Shown piece after piece: positions 1 to 8,247 of a stretch of 64,000 bases of DNA. A model generated the notes under the pieces. The model worked only from the letters and a program-made list of their open reading frames with translations. It was not told where the DNA came from and did not search any database. The position numbers and the translations under genes were made by a program. Origin of the DNA: Faecalicatena contorta (GTDB lineage Bacteria > Bacillota > Clostridia > Lachnospirales > Lachnospiraceae); contig NZ_QGDS01000002.1 in the NCBI RefSeq assembly GCF_003149105.1, forward strand, positions 186,001 through 250,000. The letters are read 5' to 3'. Each line of letters starts with the position of its first letter. Positions within the stretch are counted from its first letter, which is position 1.

Positions 1-438
1 TCCAATTTTTAGAATGGTTACGGCAAGAAAGCCGAGGGACAAAAAGGGCGCCATGGGCAGGGATGCCTGTGACGCCTTCTGCGGCTCCAGCTTGCGGAGC
101 CGTCTGATTAGCTGTTTCATGAGATAAAAAAAGAGGGATGCCGTCAGGCCGAGCAGCAGCCCGACCGTGCATCCCCCAAAGCCCAGCACCATGCCTGCGG
201 CGGCGGTGAGCTTGATGTCCCCGCCACCGATGCCCTCCGGCTTGTACAGGGCGGCAATCAGCAGGGGCAGTGCGGCAAGGATGCCCCAAAGCCTGACGGG
301 GCTGAAATCCATCAGCCCCGTCAGTGCAATGAAAAGACAAATGCTGTCCGGGATGATCCGTTTGCGGAGATCCCACACAGAAGCCGCCAGCAGCAGACAG
401 AAAAAAAGCACCGCCTGAAGGGTGCTATCAGCCGCCAT
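1..438 (-). CDS. Prepilin peptidase, A24 family (3' end beyond window)
   Basis: Membrane aspartyl protease that would cleave the leader of type IV pilin-like proteins. The 146 visible codons hold both catalytic motifs of the family: an Asp in WDLRKRIIPD near residue 25, and GIGGGDIKL near residue 80. They are embedded in hydrophobic segments. No long N-terminal methyltransferase domain precedes them, as in short TadV/CpaA-type enzymes. The ATG at 438 overlaps the end of the upstream small pilin-like gene by 11 bases, implying translational coupling. Reading frame is open to base 1, so the C-terminus is missing. Seen: motifs and overlap. Inferred: that its substrates are the DUF6133 proteins encoded just upstream. 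Confidence 0.85.
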   Translation of the reverse strand, partial: MAADSTLQAVLFFCLLLAASVWDLRKRIIPDSICLFIALTGLMDFSPVRLWGILAALPLLIAALYKPEGIGGGDIKLTAAAGMVLGFGGCTVGLLLGLTASLFFYLMKQLIRRLRKLEPQKASQASLPMAPFLSLGFLAVTILKIG

Positions 439-658
439 AGTTGAACATTTCCTTGATACGCTCGGTCAGGGTGGGCAGTACCGTTTCCCCGAACAGGGCA
501 TACAGCCCAGCGAGGAGCAGAGCGCCCAGCACCACGGCAATCAGGATTTTGATCGCGGTGTCAATGTAGCCGTCCCCGCGGCTCCCGGAAAGGACGCGGC
601 GGGTTTTGGCGGCGGACATGACCGCCTTGGTTTTCAGCTTGCAAATGAGATGCTTCAT
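428..658 (-). CDS. Small pilin-like membrane protein, DUF6133-type (copy 1)
   Basis: A 76-residue protein with a basic N-terminus, then SRGDGYIDTAIKIL leading into one hydrophobic helix and a short polar tail ending FNYGG. This layout (basic leader, Gly, acidic residue at +5, hydrophobic helix) resembles a class III prepilin signal with Asp instead of the usual Glu at +5. The start at 658 is preceded by GGGGGA; a start 21 bases earlier lacks a good site. Its last 48 residues are almost identical to the gene at 5048-5311. It overlaps the prepilin peptidase gene. Annotated in similar elements as a conserved conjugative-element protein; the pilin role is inference. Confidence 0.75.
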   Translation of the reverse strand: MKHLICKLKTKAVMSAAKTRRVLSGSRGDGYIDTAIKILIAVVLGALLLAGLYALFGETVLPTLTERIKEMFNYGG

Positions 659-671
659 GAATGTTCCCCCT

Positions 672-3600
672 TTATTCAAAATGGTACGTCACCGAGTAGG
701 TGATGTTGGATTTGTTGTACATGCAGTCGTGATTGGTGTAGTAATAAAATTCCAGCTGCGTGTATACGCCTGCGCCGAGGGTGCGGGTGAAGGTGATGCC
801 GTTGGAGGTGGTGCCGTAGTCCAGCTGGTCCCACTGGCCGGTCAGCCTGTTATAACCGCGCACCCTGCCGTGGTCACCGCCGCTGTGGCCGCTGACAGGC
901 GGTACCGTAAAGGTATATTCTGTGATTGTGGCGCCTTCAATGCCGTTTTCCAAAATAACGGAATCGGGGCCGGTGAGGGTCATGCCACCGCCGCCGTTGG
1001 AGTCCGCCACAAAGAACACGATGGCCACCCATGGGGATTCAGCCCCTGCGGAATCCACGGCTTTGACACGGACCACATTCTTTCCACGGGGATAGGTCTG
1101 CGTTTCGGCGTTTCTGCCCTCCCAAACGAGGGTGACGGGGTCGCCGTCCGGGTCGGAGCTGGTGGCCTTGATGGTGACCGGCGTTCCCGGCGCTACGCTG
1201 TTGCCGTTTGGGGTTCGGGCAATCACCGGCGCTGTCGGCGCAGAGTTTGCCACAGTAAAGGTCTTGGATACCCACTGCGAATACAGACCGGTTGCATCCT
1301 TGGCGCGAACCTTTACGGTGTGAGTGCCGGGTGCATAGTAACCGTCCGATGCCTTGCTATCCCATTCCAGCGTGGTGGTATCGCCGTCCGCATCCGCGGC
1401 TGTGGCGGTGATATTCACAAGGAATTTGCCGTTTTTCGCTGTGCGGGTGGGGGCCGCGGTCAGGGTTACCGTTGGTGCGGAGCTGGTAATGGTAAAGGTC
1501 TTTTCCGTCCACGGAGAATACGCCCCGGCAATATCCTTGGCACGGACTTTCACGGTATGGGTGCCGGGCGCATAGTAATTGTCGGCCGCCTTGTTATCCC
1601 ATTCCAGCGTAGTGGCGTCGCCGTCCGCATCAACTGCTTTGGCGGTAATGTTCACAAGGAACTTGTCGTCCTTGACAGTGCGGGTCGGCTCGGCGGTCAG
1701 GGTCACGGTTGGTGCGGAATTGGTCACGGTAAAGGTCTTTCCCGTCCATGGGGAATACGCCCCGGCGATATCCTTTGCACGAACACGAACAGTGTGCGTA
1801 CCCACGGCATAGTAGCTGTCGGCCGTAGTATCCGCATACTCCAAGGTCACCGCATCCCCATCGGGATCTGTGGCACTGGCGGTGATATTCACAAGGAATT
1901 TGCCGTCCTTGGCGGTACGGGTGGGAACGGCCTCTACCACAGGAGCGTTCGGCGCCGTATTGGTGACCGTGATGTTCTCCGAATGGGTGGTGACACGCCC
2001 TTCGCTGTCGGTGACGGAGGCGGTCAGGGTAAATGCGCCGGTGTCATGGATAGCGATTTTTCCGCCGTCATTGCCAAGAGTACCTTGATACTGTGCGGGA
2101 TTGCCGTCCTTTTCCAGCGTCCAAACCACGGTATAGCTGCCGAGGTGCTGCACATCCTTTGCGGCAACCTCAAATTCCGTGCCGTAGTGAACGGTCTGCG
2201 GCATGGTAAATGCGTACTGCACCACTGGGAGGATGTGGATGCTCTCGCTGTGGGAATAGCTGCGTTTCAGGTAATCGGTCATGGCAGCGGTGAGAACATA
2301 CTCGCCGTCATTCTTAAAGGTGATTTTGCCGCCCTGTGCGTTGAGTTCCCCACTGAACGCCTCCGAGAGCGGGAGGCTCTTGCCGCCCTTTGTCACGGAC
2401 CACTCCACCGGCAGAACCTGATTGTTGCCGTGGGTTCTGAGATCAATGGCGGTGTCGGTGTAGGCAAAGGCAGGAAGCTCAAAGCCGATGGTCAGCACAG
2501 GCAGAACCTCGCACTTGTCATGGCTTTCGTACAGAAATACACGGCCGGTTTCATCGGTAACTCTGGCTGTCAGCTCATAGACACCGGCTCGTTTGAAGCG
2601 GATTGTGCCGCCGTCGTTTGAGAGCGTTCCGTCTACATAGGTCGGCCAATCCTGAAATCCGTAGGTGTTGTCTACCAGCCATTCGATGGTGAGACCGTCC
2701 AGATCGGCTGTTTCGGTTTTGACCGTGACATCCGTATCGGTGTGGACATACTCCGGCAGGCTGTAGCGGACGGCAGACACGGGATACACCTTGAAACCCT
2801 GCTCATAACGGTAGGTTCTGCCGCCGTCGTCGGTGAATTCCGCTTTCAGGACATAGCTTCCCTTGGTGCGGAGCTTCAGCTCACCGCCGCTGTTGCCCAG
2901 CGTGCCCTCGGCGATGTCGGTGAGGGATACTTCCTTTCCGTCGAGGAACAGTGTCCATTTGGCGGTATGACTGCCGATTTCCCCGAAGACTGCCTCCACT
3001 GTCACGGTGCTGTCGGTGTGGAAGATTTCCGGCAGATAAAAGCCCGCGGAGCCTACCGGGTAGACGGTAATATTGGCGGTACCGGCAAACACTCGGCCGG
3101 TGGCGTCGGTGACAGAGGCAGTCAGGGCATATACGCCTTTTTCTTTAAAGCGAATACTGCCGTCGGAGAGCATACCCTCAATAAAGGCGCCGGTTTCGGC
3201 AGGCTCGCCGTTGCGGGTCAGGGTGTAGATTACTGCAAGGCCGTCCGCTTCTTTTGTTTCTGTCTGTAGAGTGATGGTTTTGTCCGTATGAGAAACGGCC
3301 GGGAGAGTCAGCTTGACCTCCGCCACCGGGTAGACAGTAATGCCGCTCTGTGCGGTGATAATCTTGCCCAACTCGTCTGTGATGGAGGCGGTTAGTTTGT
3401 AGATGCCTTTCTCCTTAAATAGCACTGTGCCACCGGTGGATTCCAACGCTCCGGTGAGAGCCGTTTCGATATCCACAGCAGCGCCGTCCTTTTCGAGCGA
3501 CCATACCACCGCATTGGAACCGAGATTTTCGGTCGTCAGCTCCACCGCCACGGATTTGTCGGTATGGGTAGTTTCGGGCAGCGAGAACGCCGCCGTCACC

Positions 3601-4643
3601 ACTGGGTAGATGCTGATGGTCTGCTCATGGGTCACCGTGACGCCCCGGCTGTTTTTGGCCGTGGCAATCAGGGTGATGCTGCCGGTCTGTGTGAATTTCA
3701 CCTTGCCGCCGTTTTTGTCAAGGGTATCGTCTGTCAGCTCGGAAAGCTCTGCAGGCAGTCCGTTTTTCAGGGCAGACCATGTCACACCGCTCACATAGCG
3801 GCTTTCCGGCTTGATTTCAATTTCATCGGCGGTGTAAGCAGTTTTGGGTAGTGTAAAGGAAAACTGCGGGGCGGGAACATGGGAGCTGCCGCCACCAGAG
3901 CTACCGCCGCCGTTGGAGCTGCTTCCGCCGGAATTCCCGTCGGAGGGCTTATCCGTGGACTTGGCGGGAACAGTCGGCTTGGGCGGTTCTTCCTTTTCAA
4001 TCTGCTTCTTGGCCTTTTCCGTATCCACCAGCATTTCAAAGGCTTCGGCGCGGGTGGCCTCGCCGTCCGGCTTCACCGTACCGTCCGGGTAGCCGTCTAC
4101 AATGCCGTATTCCTTGCCGGTGCAGATACTGGATTTATCCGCCTCGGAAAGTGTGCCGTCATCGGAGAATCCGGTAACGCAGGGGCAGGAGGCGTCATGT
4201 TCCCCCTTGCCGATGGCCCGCACCAGCATACGGATCATTTCCATACGCGTGATGGGCTGGTCCGGCTGAAATTCTGTGCCGAAATCGTCCTTTTGGATGA
4301 TTCCCGCGATGATGAGCGCTTCAATATCCTGCTCCGACCAGTGTCCGGCAATATCGGTGAAGTGCAGGGTTACCTCGCTTTCCTCCGGTTCCGGCAGCTC
4401 CATGGTCCGGGCAACGAGCGCTGCGAATTCCCCTCTGGTGATGATGTCGTCCGGGTGCGCCAGTCCGTCGGGATAGCCGCTGATGACGCCTTTTTCCGTG
4501 AGGATTTGAATGGCTTCTTCCGCCCAATGGCCTTTGGCATCCTCAAAATACCGGGTTACCGCGTAGGCGCTGCCAGCAAACAGGGAAAGCAAAAGGCAGA
4601 CGGCAAGGACAAGACCCAGCGGCTTTTTCATGTTCTTTTTCAT
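672..4643 (-). CDS. Large SLH-domain surface protein with Ig/PKD-like repeats
   Basis: Secreted cell-wall protein of 1323 residues. It has a signal peptide (Lys-rich start, hydrophobic core, cut near AGSAYA), then three S-layer homology domains (about 30-210) that bind cell-wall polysaccharide, then a Ser/Gly-rich linker (about 235-255). Seven repeats of about 90 residues follow, each starting with a pattern like FxLPxxxHTDxxV, then four PKD/cadherin-like repeats of about 80 residues containing DPDGD or DADGD and YYAPGTHTVKVRAKD, and a unique C-terminal domain. ATG at 4643 follows GGAGG; a GTG six bases upstream would lie inside that site. Likely an adhesin or mating-contact protein carried by the element; the ligand is unknown. 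Confidence 0.88.
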   Translation of the reverse strand: MKKNMKKPLGLVLAVCLLLSLFAGSAYAVTRYFEDAKGHWAEEAIQILTEKGVISGYPDGLAHPDDIITRGEFAALVARTMELPEPEESEVTLHFTDIAGHWSEQDIEALIIAGIIQKDDFGTEFQPDQPITRMEMIRMLVRAIGKGEHDASCPCVTGFSDDGTLSEADKSSICTGKEYGIVDGYPDGTVKPDGEATRAEAFEMLVDTEKAKKQIEKEEPPKPTVPAKSTDKPSDGNSGGSSSNGGGSSGGGSSHVPAPQFSFTLPKTAYTADEIEIKPESRYVSGVTWSALKNGLPAELSELTDDTLDKNGGKVKFTQTGSITLIATAKNSRGVTVTHEQTISIYPVVTAAFSLPETTHTDKSVAVELTTENLGSNAVVWSLEKDGAAVDIETALTGALESTGGTVLFKEKGIYKLTASITDELGKIITAQSGITVYPVAEVKLTLPAVSHTDKTITLQTETKEADGLAVIYTLTRNGEPAETGAFIEGMLSDGSIRFKEKGVYALTASVTDATGRVFAGTANITVYPVGSAGFYLPEIFHTDSTVTVEAVFGEIGSHTAKWTLFLDGKEVSLTDIAEGTLGNSGGELKLRTKGSYVLKAEFTDDGGRTYRYEQGFKVYPVSAVRYSLPEYVHTDTDVTVKTETADLDGLTIEWLVDNTYGFQDWPTYVDGTLSNDGGTIRFKRAGVYELTARVTDETGRVFLYESHDKCEVLPVLTIGFELPAFAYTDTAIDLRTHGNNQVLPVEWSVTKGGKSLPLSEAFSGELNAQGGKITFKNDGEYVLTAAMTDYLKRSYSHSESIHILPVVQYAFTMPQTVHYGTEFEVAAKDVQHLGSYTVVWTLEKDGNPAQYQGTLGNDGGKIAIHDTGAFTLTASVTDSEGRVTTHSENITVTNTAPNAPVVEAVPTRTAKDGKFLVNITASATDPDGDAVTLEYADTTADSYYAVGTHTVRVRAKDIAGAYSPWTGKTFTVTNSAPTVTLTAEPTRTVKDDKFLVNITAKAVDADGDATTLEWDNKAADNYYAPGTHTVKVRAKDIAGAYSPWTEKTFTITSSAPTVTLTAAPTRTAKNGKFLVNITATAADADGDTTTLEWDSKASDGYYAPGTHTVKVRAKDATGLYSQWVSKTFTVANSAPTAPVIARTPNGNSVAPGTPVTIKATSSDPDGDPVTLVWEGRNAETQTYPRGKNVVRVKAVDSAGAESPWVAIVFFVADSNGGGGMTLTGPDSVILENGIEGATITEYTFTVPPVSGHSGGDHGRVRGYNRLTGQWDQLDYGTTSNGITFTRTLGAGVYTQLEFYYYTNHDCMYNKSNITYSVTYHFE

Positions 4644-4652
4644 AGGCACCTC

Positions 4653-5012
4653 CTACATCCCGCCCATGACAGGCTGGCCTTGCTCCTGCTGCTGGACGGG
4701 AGATTCCTGTTTCTGCGCGGCGGTCTGTCCCTGGGTCAGCACCTGCTGATAAGCGCCGAGGACAGCCTTGTCAAACTCCGCCTTTGCCTCTTTGGTGCAG
4801 GGAAAGCAGATATCCTTGTACTCGCCGTTTCCGGCTCTATAGCTTGGCATGGAGATAAACAGCCCCTTGGAGCCCTCCATGATTTTGATACCCCGCACGG
4901 CGAAATCACCGTAGACATTGACTGAGGCGGTGGCCTTGCAGCTGCCCTCCGGACGGATGGAATTGATTTTCACATCGTACTTGGGGGCGGCCGGTGTCGT
5001 ATTGTTAAGCAT
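4653..5012 (-). CDS. spoVG: SpoVG family protein
   Basis: A 119-residue protein matching the SpoVG fold: VKINSIRPEGSCKATASVNV at the start, then GIKIMEGSKGLFISMPS and a DICFPCTKEAK segment. SpoVG proteins are small nucleic-acid-binding regulators. The last 25 residues are Gln-rich and absent from the short core family. A strong site (AGGAGGAAAAAACC) sits before the ATG. It lies between the SLH gene (10 bases downstream) and the second DUF6133 gene. SpoVG copies are common on conjugative elements of Clostridia, so this is probably an element copy rather than the chromosomal sporulation gene. Confidence 0.85.
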   Translation of the reverse strand: MLNNTTPAAPKYDVKINSIRPEGSCKATASVNVYGDFAVRGIKIMEGSKGLFISMPSYRAGNGEYKDICFPCTKEAKAEFDKAVLGAYQQVLTQGQTAAQKQESPVQQQEQGQPVMGGM

Positions 5013-5047
5013 GGTTTTTTCCTCCTGTTACAAGATTTCTGGTTGTA

Positions 5048-5311
5048 TTAACCGGCGTAGTTGAACATCTCCTTGATGCGCTGGGTCAGTGTCGGCAGCA
5101 CGGTTTCGCCAAACAGTGCGTAGAGCCCCGCAAGGAGCAAAGCACCCAGCACCACGGCAATCAGGATTTTAATTGCGGTGTCAATGTAGCCGTCCCCGGC
5201 GTTTCTGGAAAGGATGTGTCTGCTGCGGAATGCGATACCTGCGGCGGTATTTTTTACCGCTACGGCCTTGTGTGAAATTGCGGCTTTCGCCTTTTTCATA
5301 AGCTGAATCAT
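5048..5311 (-). CDS. Small pilin-like membrane protein, DUF6133-type (copy 2)
   Basis: An 87-residue paralogue of the gene at 428-658. The N-terminal 35 residues are different (Lys/Ala-rich), but from GDGYIDTAIKIL onward the two proteins differ at only a couple of positions (TQRIKEMFNYAG against TERIKEMFNYGG). One hydrophobic helix follows a Gly-Asp-Gly-Tyr-Ile-Asp segment. CGGAGG precedes the ATG. The two copies bracket spoVG and the SLH gene, which suggests duplication with sequence kept by selection or gene conversion. The role is unknown; a pilin-like or small membrane partner of the conjugation apparatus is possible. Confidence 0.75.
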   Translation of the reverse strand: MIQLMKKAKAAISHKAVAVKNTAAGIAFRSRHILSRNAGDGYIDTAIKILIAVVLGALLLAGLYALFGETVLPTLTQRIKEMFNYAG

Positions 5312-5366
5312 CTATTTTTCCTCCGTTCTATTGATGTGGGCATAAGAAAAGACAGCCGATGGTTGC

Positions 5367-5924
5367 CTACATACTCATGCCCATGGTTTGGGTTTGCTCC
5401 GGTTCCCCGAAGCTGATTTTCTGGAATCCGAAGCGGTCACAGAAGTGAAATTCGCTGCCCTCTGTGTCATAAAGCTCCACCACATCGGACATGGACAGGG
5501 AGTGTCCATCGTAGCCGAGTGGGTGATTCGTATTGCACCTTGTGTAGATGGCTTCGAGGTCGTTGGTGTCCAGCTGGCCGTCATAGGCGACACGGTAATG
5601 CTCCGGGGACGGCTCCCCGAACTGCCGCACCGTTTCTTCATAGGAGATAAATTTCATATACACATCCGTATCCGGTTTCAGCTGCCAGATGCGGACATTT
5701 TTGAGCGGTGCGGCGCCTTCAGCCATGCCGCCCATCCGTTCCCCTGCGGCAAGGCGCTCCATTACGCCGTCCGTCCACTGCGGGGTCAGGCTGCGGCTTT
5801 TCAGCCATTCGGTCAGCTCGTCATTTCGGAAGATGCTGTCCACCACGGCTTTTTCTTTTTCTGTATATCCGGCCGGGTTTCCGTAGTAGGAAATGAGGCC
5901 GTTTTTCAGGGTGATTCCCGGCAT
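5367..5924 (-). CDS. YodL-domain conjugative-element protein
   Basis: A 185-residue soluble protein. The C-terminal half (from about 95) reads as a YodL-type domain: LEAIYTRCNTNHPLGYDGHS, then LSMSDVVELYDTEGSEFHF and a short FGFQKISF tail. The N-terminal part (LISYYGNPAGYTEKEKAVVD) is a separate small domain seen on element proteins. GGGAGG precedes the ATG. No enzymatic motif is visible and the molecular role is unknown. Members of this family sit in the accessory block of Firmicutes conjugative transposons, consistent with the neighbours here. Confidence 0.65.
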   Translation of the reverse strand: MPGITLKNGLISYYGNPAGYTEKEKAVVDSIFRNDELTEWLKSRSLTPQWTDGVMERLAAGERMGGMAEGAAPLKNVRIWQLKPDTDVYMKFISYEETVRQFGEPSPEHYRVAYDGQLDTNDLEAIYTRCNTNHPLGYDGHSLSMSDVVELYDTEGSEFHFCDRFGFQKISFGEPEQTQTMGMSM

Positions 5925-5964
5925 ATGCTCACCTCCCGAATGTGTGTTGGGAATCCAAGCCCGA

Positions 5965-6504
5965 TTATTTGCCGTAGATGATTTCCTCCAGCATAATCAG
6001 CTCATCCAGCTCCGCGAGGCACACACCACTTTGGGCCAGCATCGTAAGAATACCGGGCGGCACATCGGTAATGTCCTGCTGGATATCCGCCTCCACCACC
6101 GTGATTTCGCCGCTGTCCTCGTCCGTATAGGCTTCCAGCTTGGCGTCCGCAGGGATGCCCGATTCCTCCAGCAGATAGCCGGGGATGCGGATGCTTTGGC
6201 TTTCATCCAGCAGATCATGGCAGAGAGAGCACCCGGCCACCCATTCGGCGGGGCAACCATCCTCACAGCCCTCACCGCAGTTGCTGCAAAGACCGCAGGC
6301 CGAGGCGAGGACGACGGTCAAATCCGAGGCGAGGGCGCTGAGACTCTGAATGGCGTTAGCAACCTCCAAGGCCGTCATTTTGCCCTTCAGAAATACAAGG
6401 GCGTTCTGTCCGGCATGAAGCTCCAGCGTATCCTTGTCGGTAAAGCCGGACTGTTCGCAGGCGTCGGCGGGGAGACCGATTTGAGGCAGTTGATTCTTTT
6501 TCAT
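5965..6504 (-). CDS. Double AbrB-like protein with Cys cluster
   Basis: A 179-residue protein of unknown function. Residues 5-40 (IGLPADACEQSGFTDKDTLE and following) and about 115-150 (IRIPGYLLEESGIPADAKLE and following) both look like swapped-hairpin AbrB/SpoVT DNA-binding units. Between them is a Cys-rich stretch (CGLCSNCGEGCEDGCP, then CSLC) that could bind a metal. The start at 6504 has GGAGG ten bases upstream; an in-frame start 21 bases further up is less likely. AbrB domains bind DNA as dimers, so two in one chain could form a single-chain pseudo-dimer. That reading is inference from sequence pattern only. Confidence 0.55.
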   Translation of the reverse strand: MKKNQLPQIGLPADACEQSGFTDKDTLELHAGQNALVFLKGKMTALEVANAIQSLSALASDLTVVLASACGLCSNCGEGCEDGCPAEWVAGCSLCHDLLDESQSIRIPGYLLEESGIPADAKLEAYTDEDSGEITVVEADIQQDITDVPPGILTMLAQSGVCLAELDELIMLEEIIYGK

Positions 6505-6572
6505 AAACAGGGTTCCTCCAATCAAATATTAATTTTGCTATTTACGTAAAGGTGTGCCAAATGGCGTTTTTG

Positions 6573-7403
6573 CTACTCCATAAAACCTCCTTCTCCAAAC
6601 AGATTCAGCTGTGACGGAGCGTTTTTCTCACGCTCATGCAGATCGTAATTGGCAATGAGGATTTCAGGGAACTGCGCTCCGTTGTCATACCGCTGCTTGA
6701 TGTTATTGATGCGAGTAAAGGCTTCCATTTGGATGCCCGGTGCATCATAGAGGCTGCGGATGAATTCACAGTCGTTGTAGGACAGCAGAAATTTGCCGTC
6801 AATCCGCAGCAGGGCATCCCGCAGACGGATATGGTCTTTTTCCGTAAAGCCGTCCTCGCCCACATTTTTGTAATAGCTTTCGGTTTCAAAATATGGCGGA
6901 TCACAGTAGAAAAAGCTGACGGGGCGGTCATACTGTCCGATGAGCTTCTCGAAATCCTTGTTTTCGATGACCACCTTGGCAAGCCGCCGGTGGGCCTGCT
7001 CTATGAGGGGAAAGTTACTGCGGATGTCGTGGGGCTGGCTGCCGTAGCTGGTCAGCCCCGACGCATAGCTGTAACGGATGAGCTGGTAAAACCACGCCGC
7101 CCTTTGCACATCCGATGCGGGGCTGTCACGGGCGAGGGCATTTTTAATAAGCTCAAAATCCGCGCGGGAGTTGAGACAGTAGGCAAGAGCTGCCATCAGC
7201 TCCTGCGGTTTTTCCCTCACGCAGCGGTAGAGGTTGACCAGCAGACCGTTGAAGTCGTTGTAGACCTCAAAATCGTTGCCGGGCAGCTTGTGAAACAGCA
7301 CCCAGCCGCCTCCGCCGAACACCTCGATGTACCGCTCGTAATAGAGGGGAAACAGGGTGACAATCAGCTCCCGCAGGGATTTCTTGCCGCCGATCCAGGA
7401 CAT
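6573..7403 (-). CDS. Dam-type DNA adenine methyltransferase (D12 class)
   Basis: An N6-adenine DNA methylase of 276 residues. It has the N-terminal WIGGKKSL (FxGGK-type) SAM-site motif, the EVFGGGGWVLF glycine loop, and the catalytic FFYCDPPYFE (DPPY) motif near residue 165, in the order of the alpha (Dam/D12) class. Length is normal. No restriction endonuclease gene adjoins it, so it is an orphan, probably protecting or marking element DNA along with the ArdA-like gene upstream. The start at 7403 lies 9 bases below the stop of the preceding gene and has a weak ribosome site, suggesting coupling. Target sequence cannot be read from the protein. Confidence 0.9.
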   Translation of the reverse strand: MSWIGGKKSLRELIVTLFPLYYERYIEVFGGGGWVLFHKLPGNDFEVYNDFNGLLVNLYRCVREKPQELMAALAYCLNSRADFELIKNALARDSPASDVQRAAWFYQLIRYSYASGLTSYGSQPHDIRSNFPLIEQAHRRLAKVVIENKDFEKLIGQYDRPVSFFYCDPPYFETESYYKNVGEDGFTEKDHIRLRDALLRIDGKFLLSYNDCEFIRSLYDAPGIQMEAFTRINNIKQRYDNGAQFPEILIANYDLHEREKNAPSQLNLFGEGGFME

Positions 7404-7411
7404 GAAGCTGT

Positions 7412-7747
7412 TCAGGGTTCATCACCGCCTTTCTCCAGCGGCAGGCGCAGCTGCGTATCGTCAAAGGCCGCAAGGGAGCGCCGCAGACCGGTAATGGCGG
7501 CGCTGATTCCGCTGATGCGGTTTCTCATATGCCGAATGGTCAGGCGTACCTCGGCTTCGGTTTTTGCATAAAAGTACCCGTTCTGGTCGCTGGCAATGGG
7601 AACACTCTCCCGGCGCAGGGCGTTGACCTGATCCCGCAGCTCCTTGCCCGAAACGCCGAAGCTGCGTTCCAGCTCTTTGCTTAAGACGGCGTGCTGCGCA
7701 CCGTGGTGATACCGGCGCAGATGCTCTGCAAGCTGTTCTTTCTGCAT
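7412..7747 (-). CDS. Small winged-helix DNA-binding protein
   Basis: A 111-residue protein. Residues 10-60 (HGAQHAVLSKELERSFGVSG, then ELRDQVNALRRESVPIASD and GYFYAKT) look like a winged helix-turn-helix with a short wing. The C-terminal part is helical and contains RHMRNRISGISAAITGLRRS, a likely coiled coil for dimerisation. AAAGGAGG precedes the ATG at 7747; a longer reading frame up to 7798 has no such site. It lies immediately before the Dam-type methylase gene, so it may help control or target it. It does not match a named family I can be sure of. Confidence 0.65.
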   Translation of the reverse strand: MQKEQLAEHLRRYHHGAQHAVLSKELERSFGVSGKELRDQVNALRRESVPIASDQNGYFYAKTEAEVRLTIRHMRNRISGISAAITGLRRSLAAFDDTQLRLPLEKGGDEP

Positions 7748-7803
7748 GGGTCCTCCTTTCCGGCCGTTTCCCCGGAAAGAAAGGCAAAAAGGGCGCAAAG
7801 AGA

Positions 7804-7838
7804 ACAGGGCCGCCTCCTGTATGGGGAAACGGCCCTGT
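7804..7838. repeat. GC-rich inverted repeat
   Basis: ACAGGGCCG at 7804-7812 pairs perfectly with CGGCCCTGT at 7830-7838. It sits between the small winged-helix gene and the gene at 7881, next to a second hairpin. On the plus strand it is followed by TTTT. It may act as a second termination or protein-binding site. Confidence 0.5.
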
Positions 7839-7849
7839 TTTGATGTTGG

Positions 7850-7882
7850 GTCTAAAAAAGCGCAGGCATCTTTGCCTGCGCT
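7850..7882 (-). terminator. Intrinsic terminator after the 96-residue gene
   Basis: On the minus strand a ten-base stem (AGCGCAGGCA / TGCCTGCGCT, 7859-7868 with 7873-7882) is followed by a run of six T. The stem overlaps the TAG stop of the gene at 7881-8171, so transcription of the upstream accessory genes should end here. Confidence 0.8.
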
Positions 7883-8171
7883 ACTTGATTATGCCAAGCT
7901 CTCTTAACACTGCCACGCAGTCCTTGGCGCCCTGAATGTACAGATGCTTCTGGAACTTCACCTCCATATCGGAATTTTCGGTCAGGTAATCGTTGATCCT
8001 GTCCTTTGTGTGCTGCGTAATCTCAGCGCTGTTCTGAATGCTCGCGCTGAGTTCGAGCAGTTCCCGTGCCAGTTCTTCCGACTGAGGGTCTGATTCCCTC
8101 ATGGCGGAATACGCAAGCTGAAAGCGCTCCGCCAGAGCCATATCCAGCAAGTCCATGAGCTTCTCATCCAT
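7881..8171 (-). CDS. Small conserved conjugative-element protein (DUF6809-like)
   Basis: A 96-residue, mostly helical acidic protein with the C-terminal motif FQKHLYIQGAKDCVAVLREL, which is typical of a small conserved family (I believe DUF6809) on Firmicutes mobile elements. The start at 8171 is chosen because AAGGAGGCGG lies 7-10 bases upstream; the frame stays open to 8240 without a better site. No catalytic or membrane signature is visible. It ends in an intrinsic terminator and closes the transcription block that begins with the Cys-rich gene at 10379. Function unknown. Confidence 0.6.
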   Translation of the reverse strand: MDEKLMDLLDMALAERFQLAYSAMRESDPQSEELARELLELSASIQNSAEITQHTKDRINDYLTENSDMEVKFQKHLYIQGAKDCVAVLRELGIIK

Positions 8172-8247
8172 TTCACCGCCTCCTTTCAGCACAACACAAT
8201 GCCACAGCTTTATGAGAATAGCTATACCAAAACTCAACAAAGATTTG

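Noticed and set aside
606..2621. Open frame of 671 codons on the plus strand
   Set aside because: It lies opposite the SLH-protein gene, has no ribosome site or domain, and its His/Gly/Arg-rich sequence is the usual antisense shadow of a GC-rich repeat gene.
3879..4925. Open frame of 348 codons on the plus strand
   Set aside because: It is antisense to the SLH and spoVG genes, crosses their boundary and shows no recognisable protein features.
6636..7571. Open frame of 311 codons on the plus strand
   Set aside because: It is the antisense of the Dam-type methylase and the next gene; the minus strand carries clear DPPY and SAM motifs.
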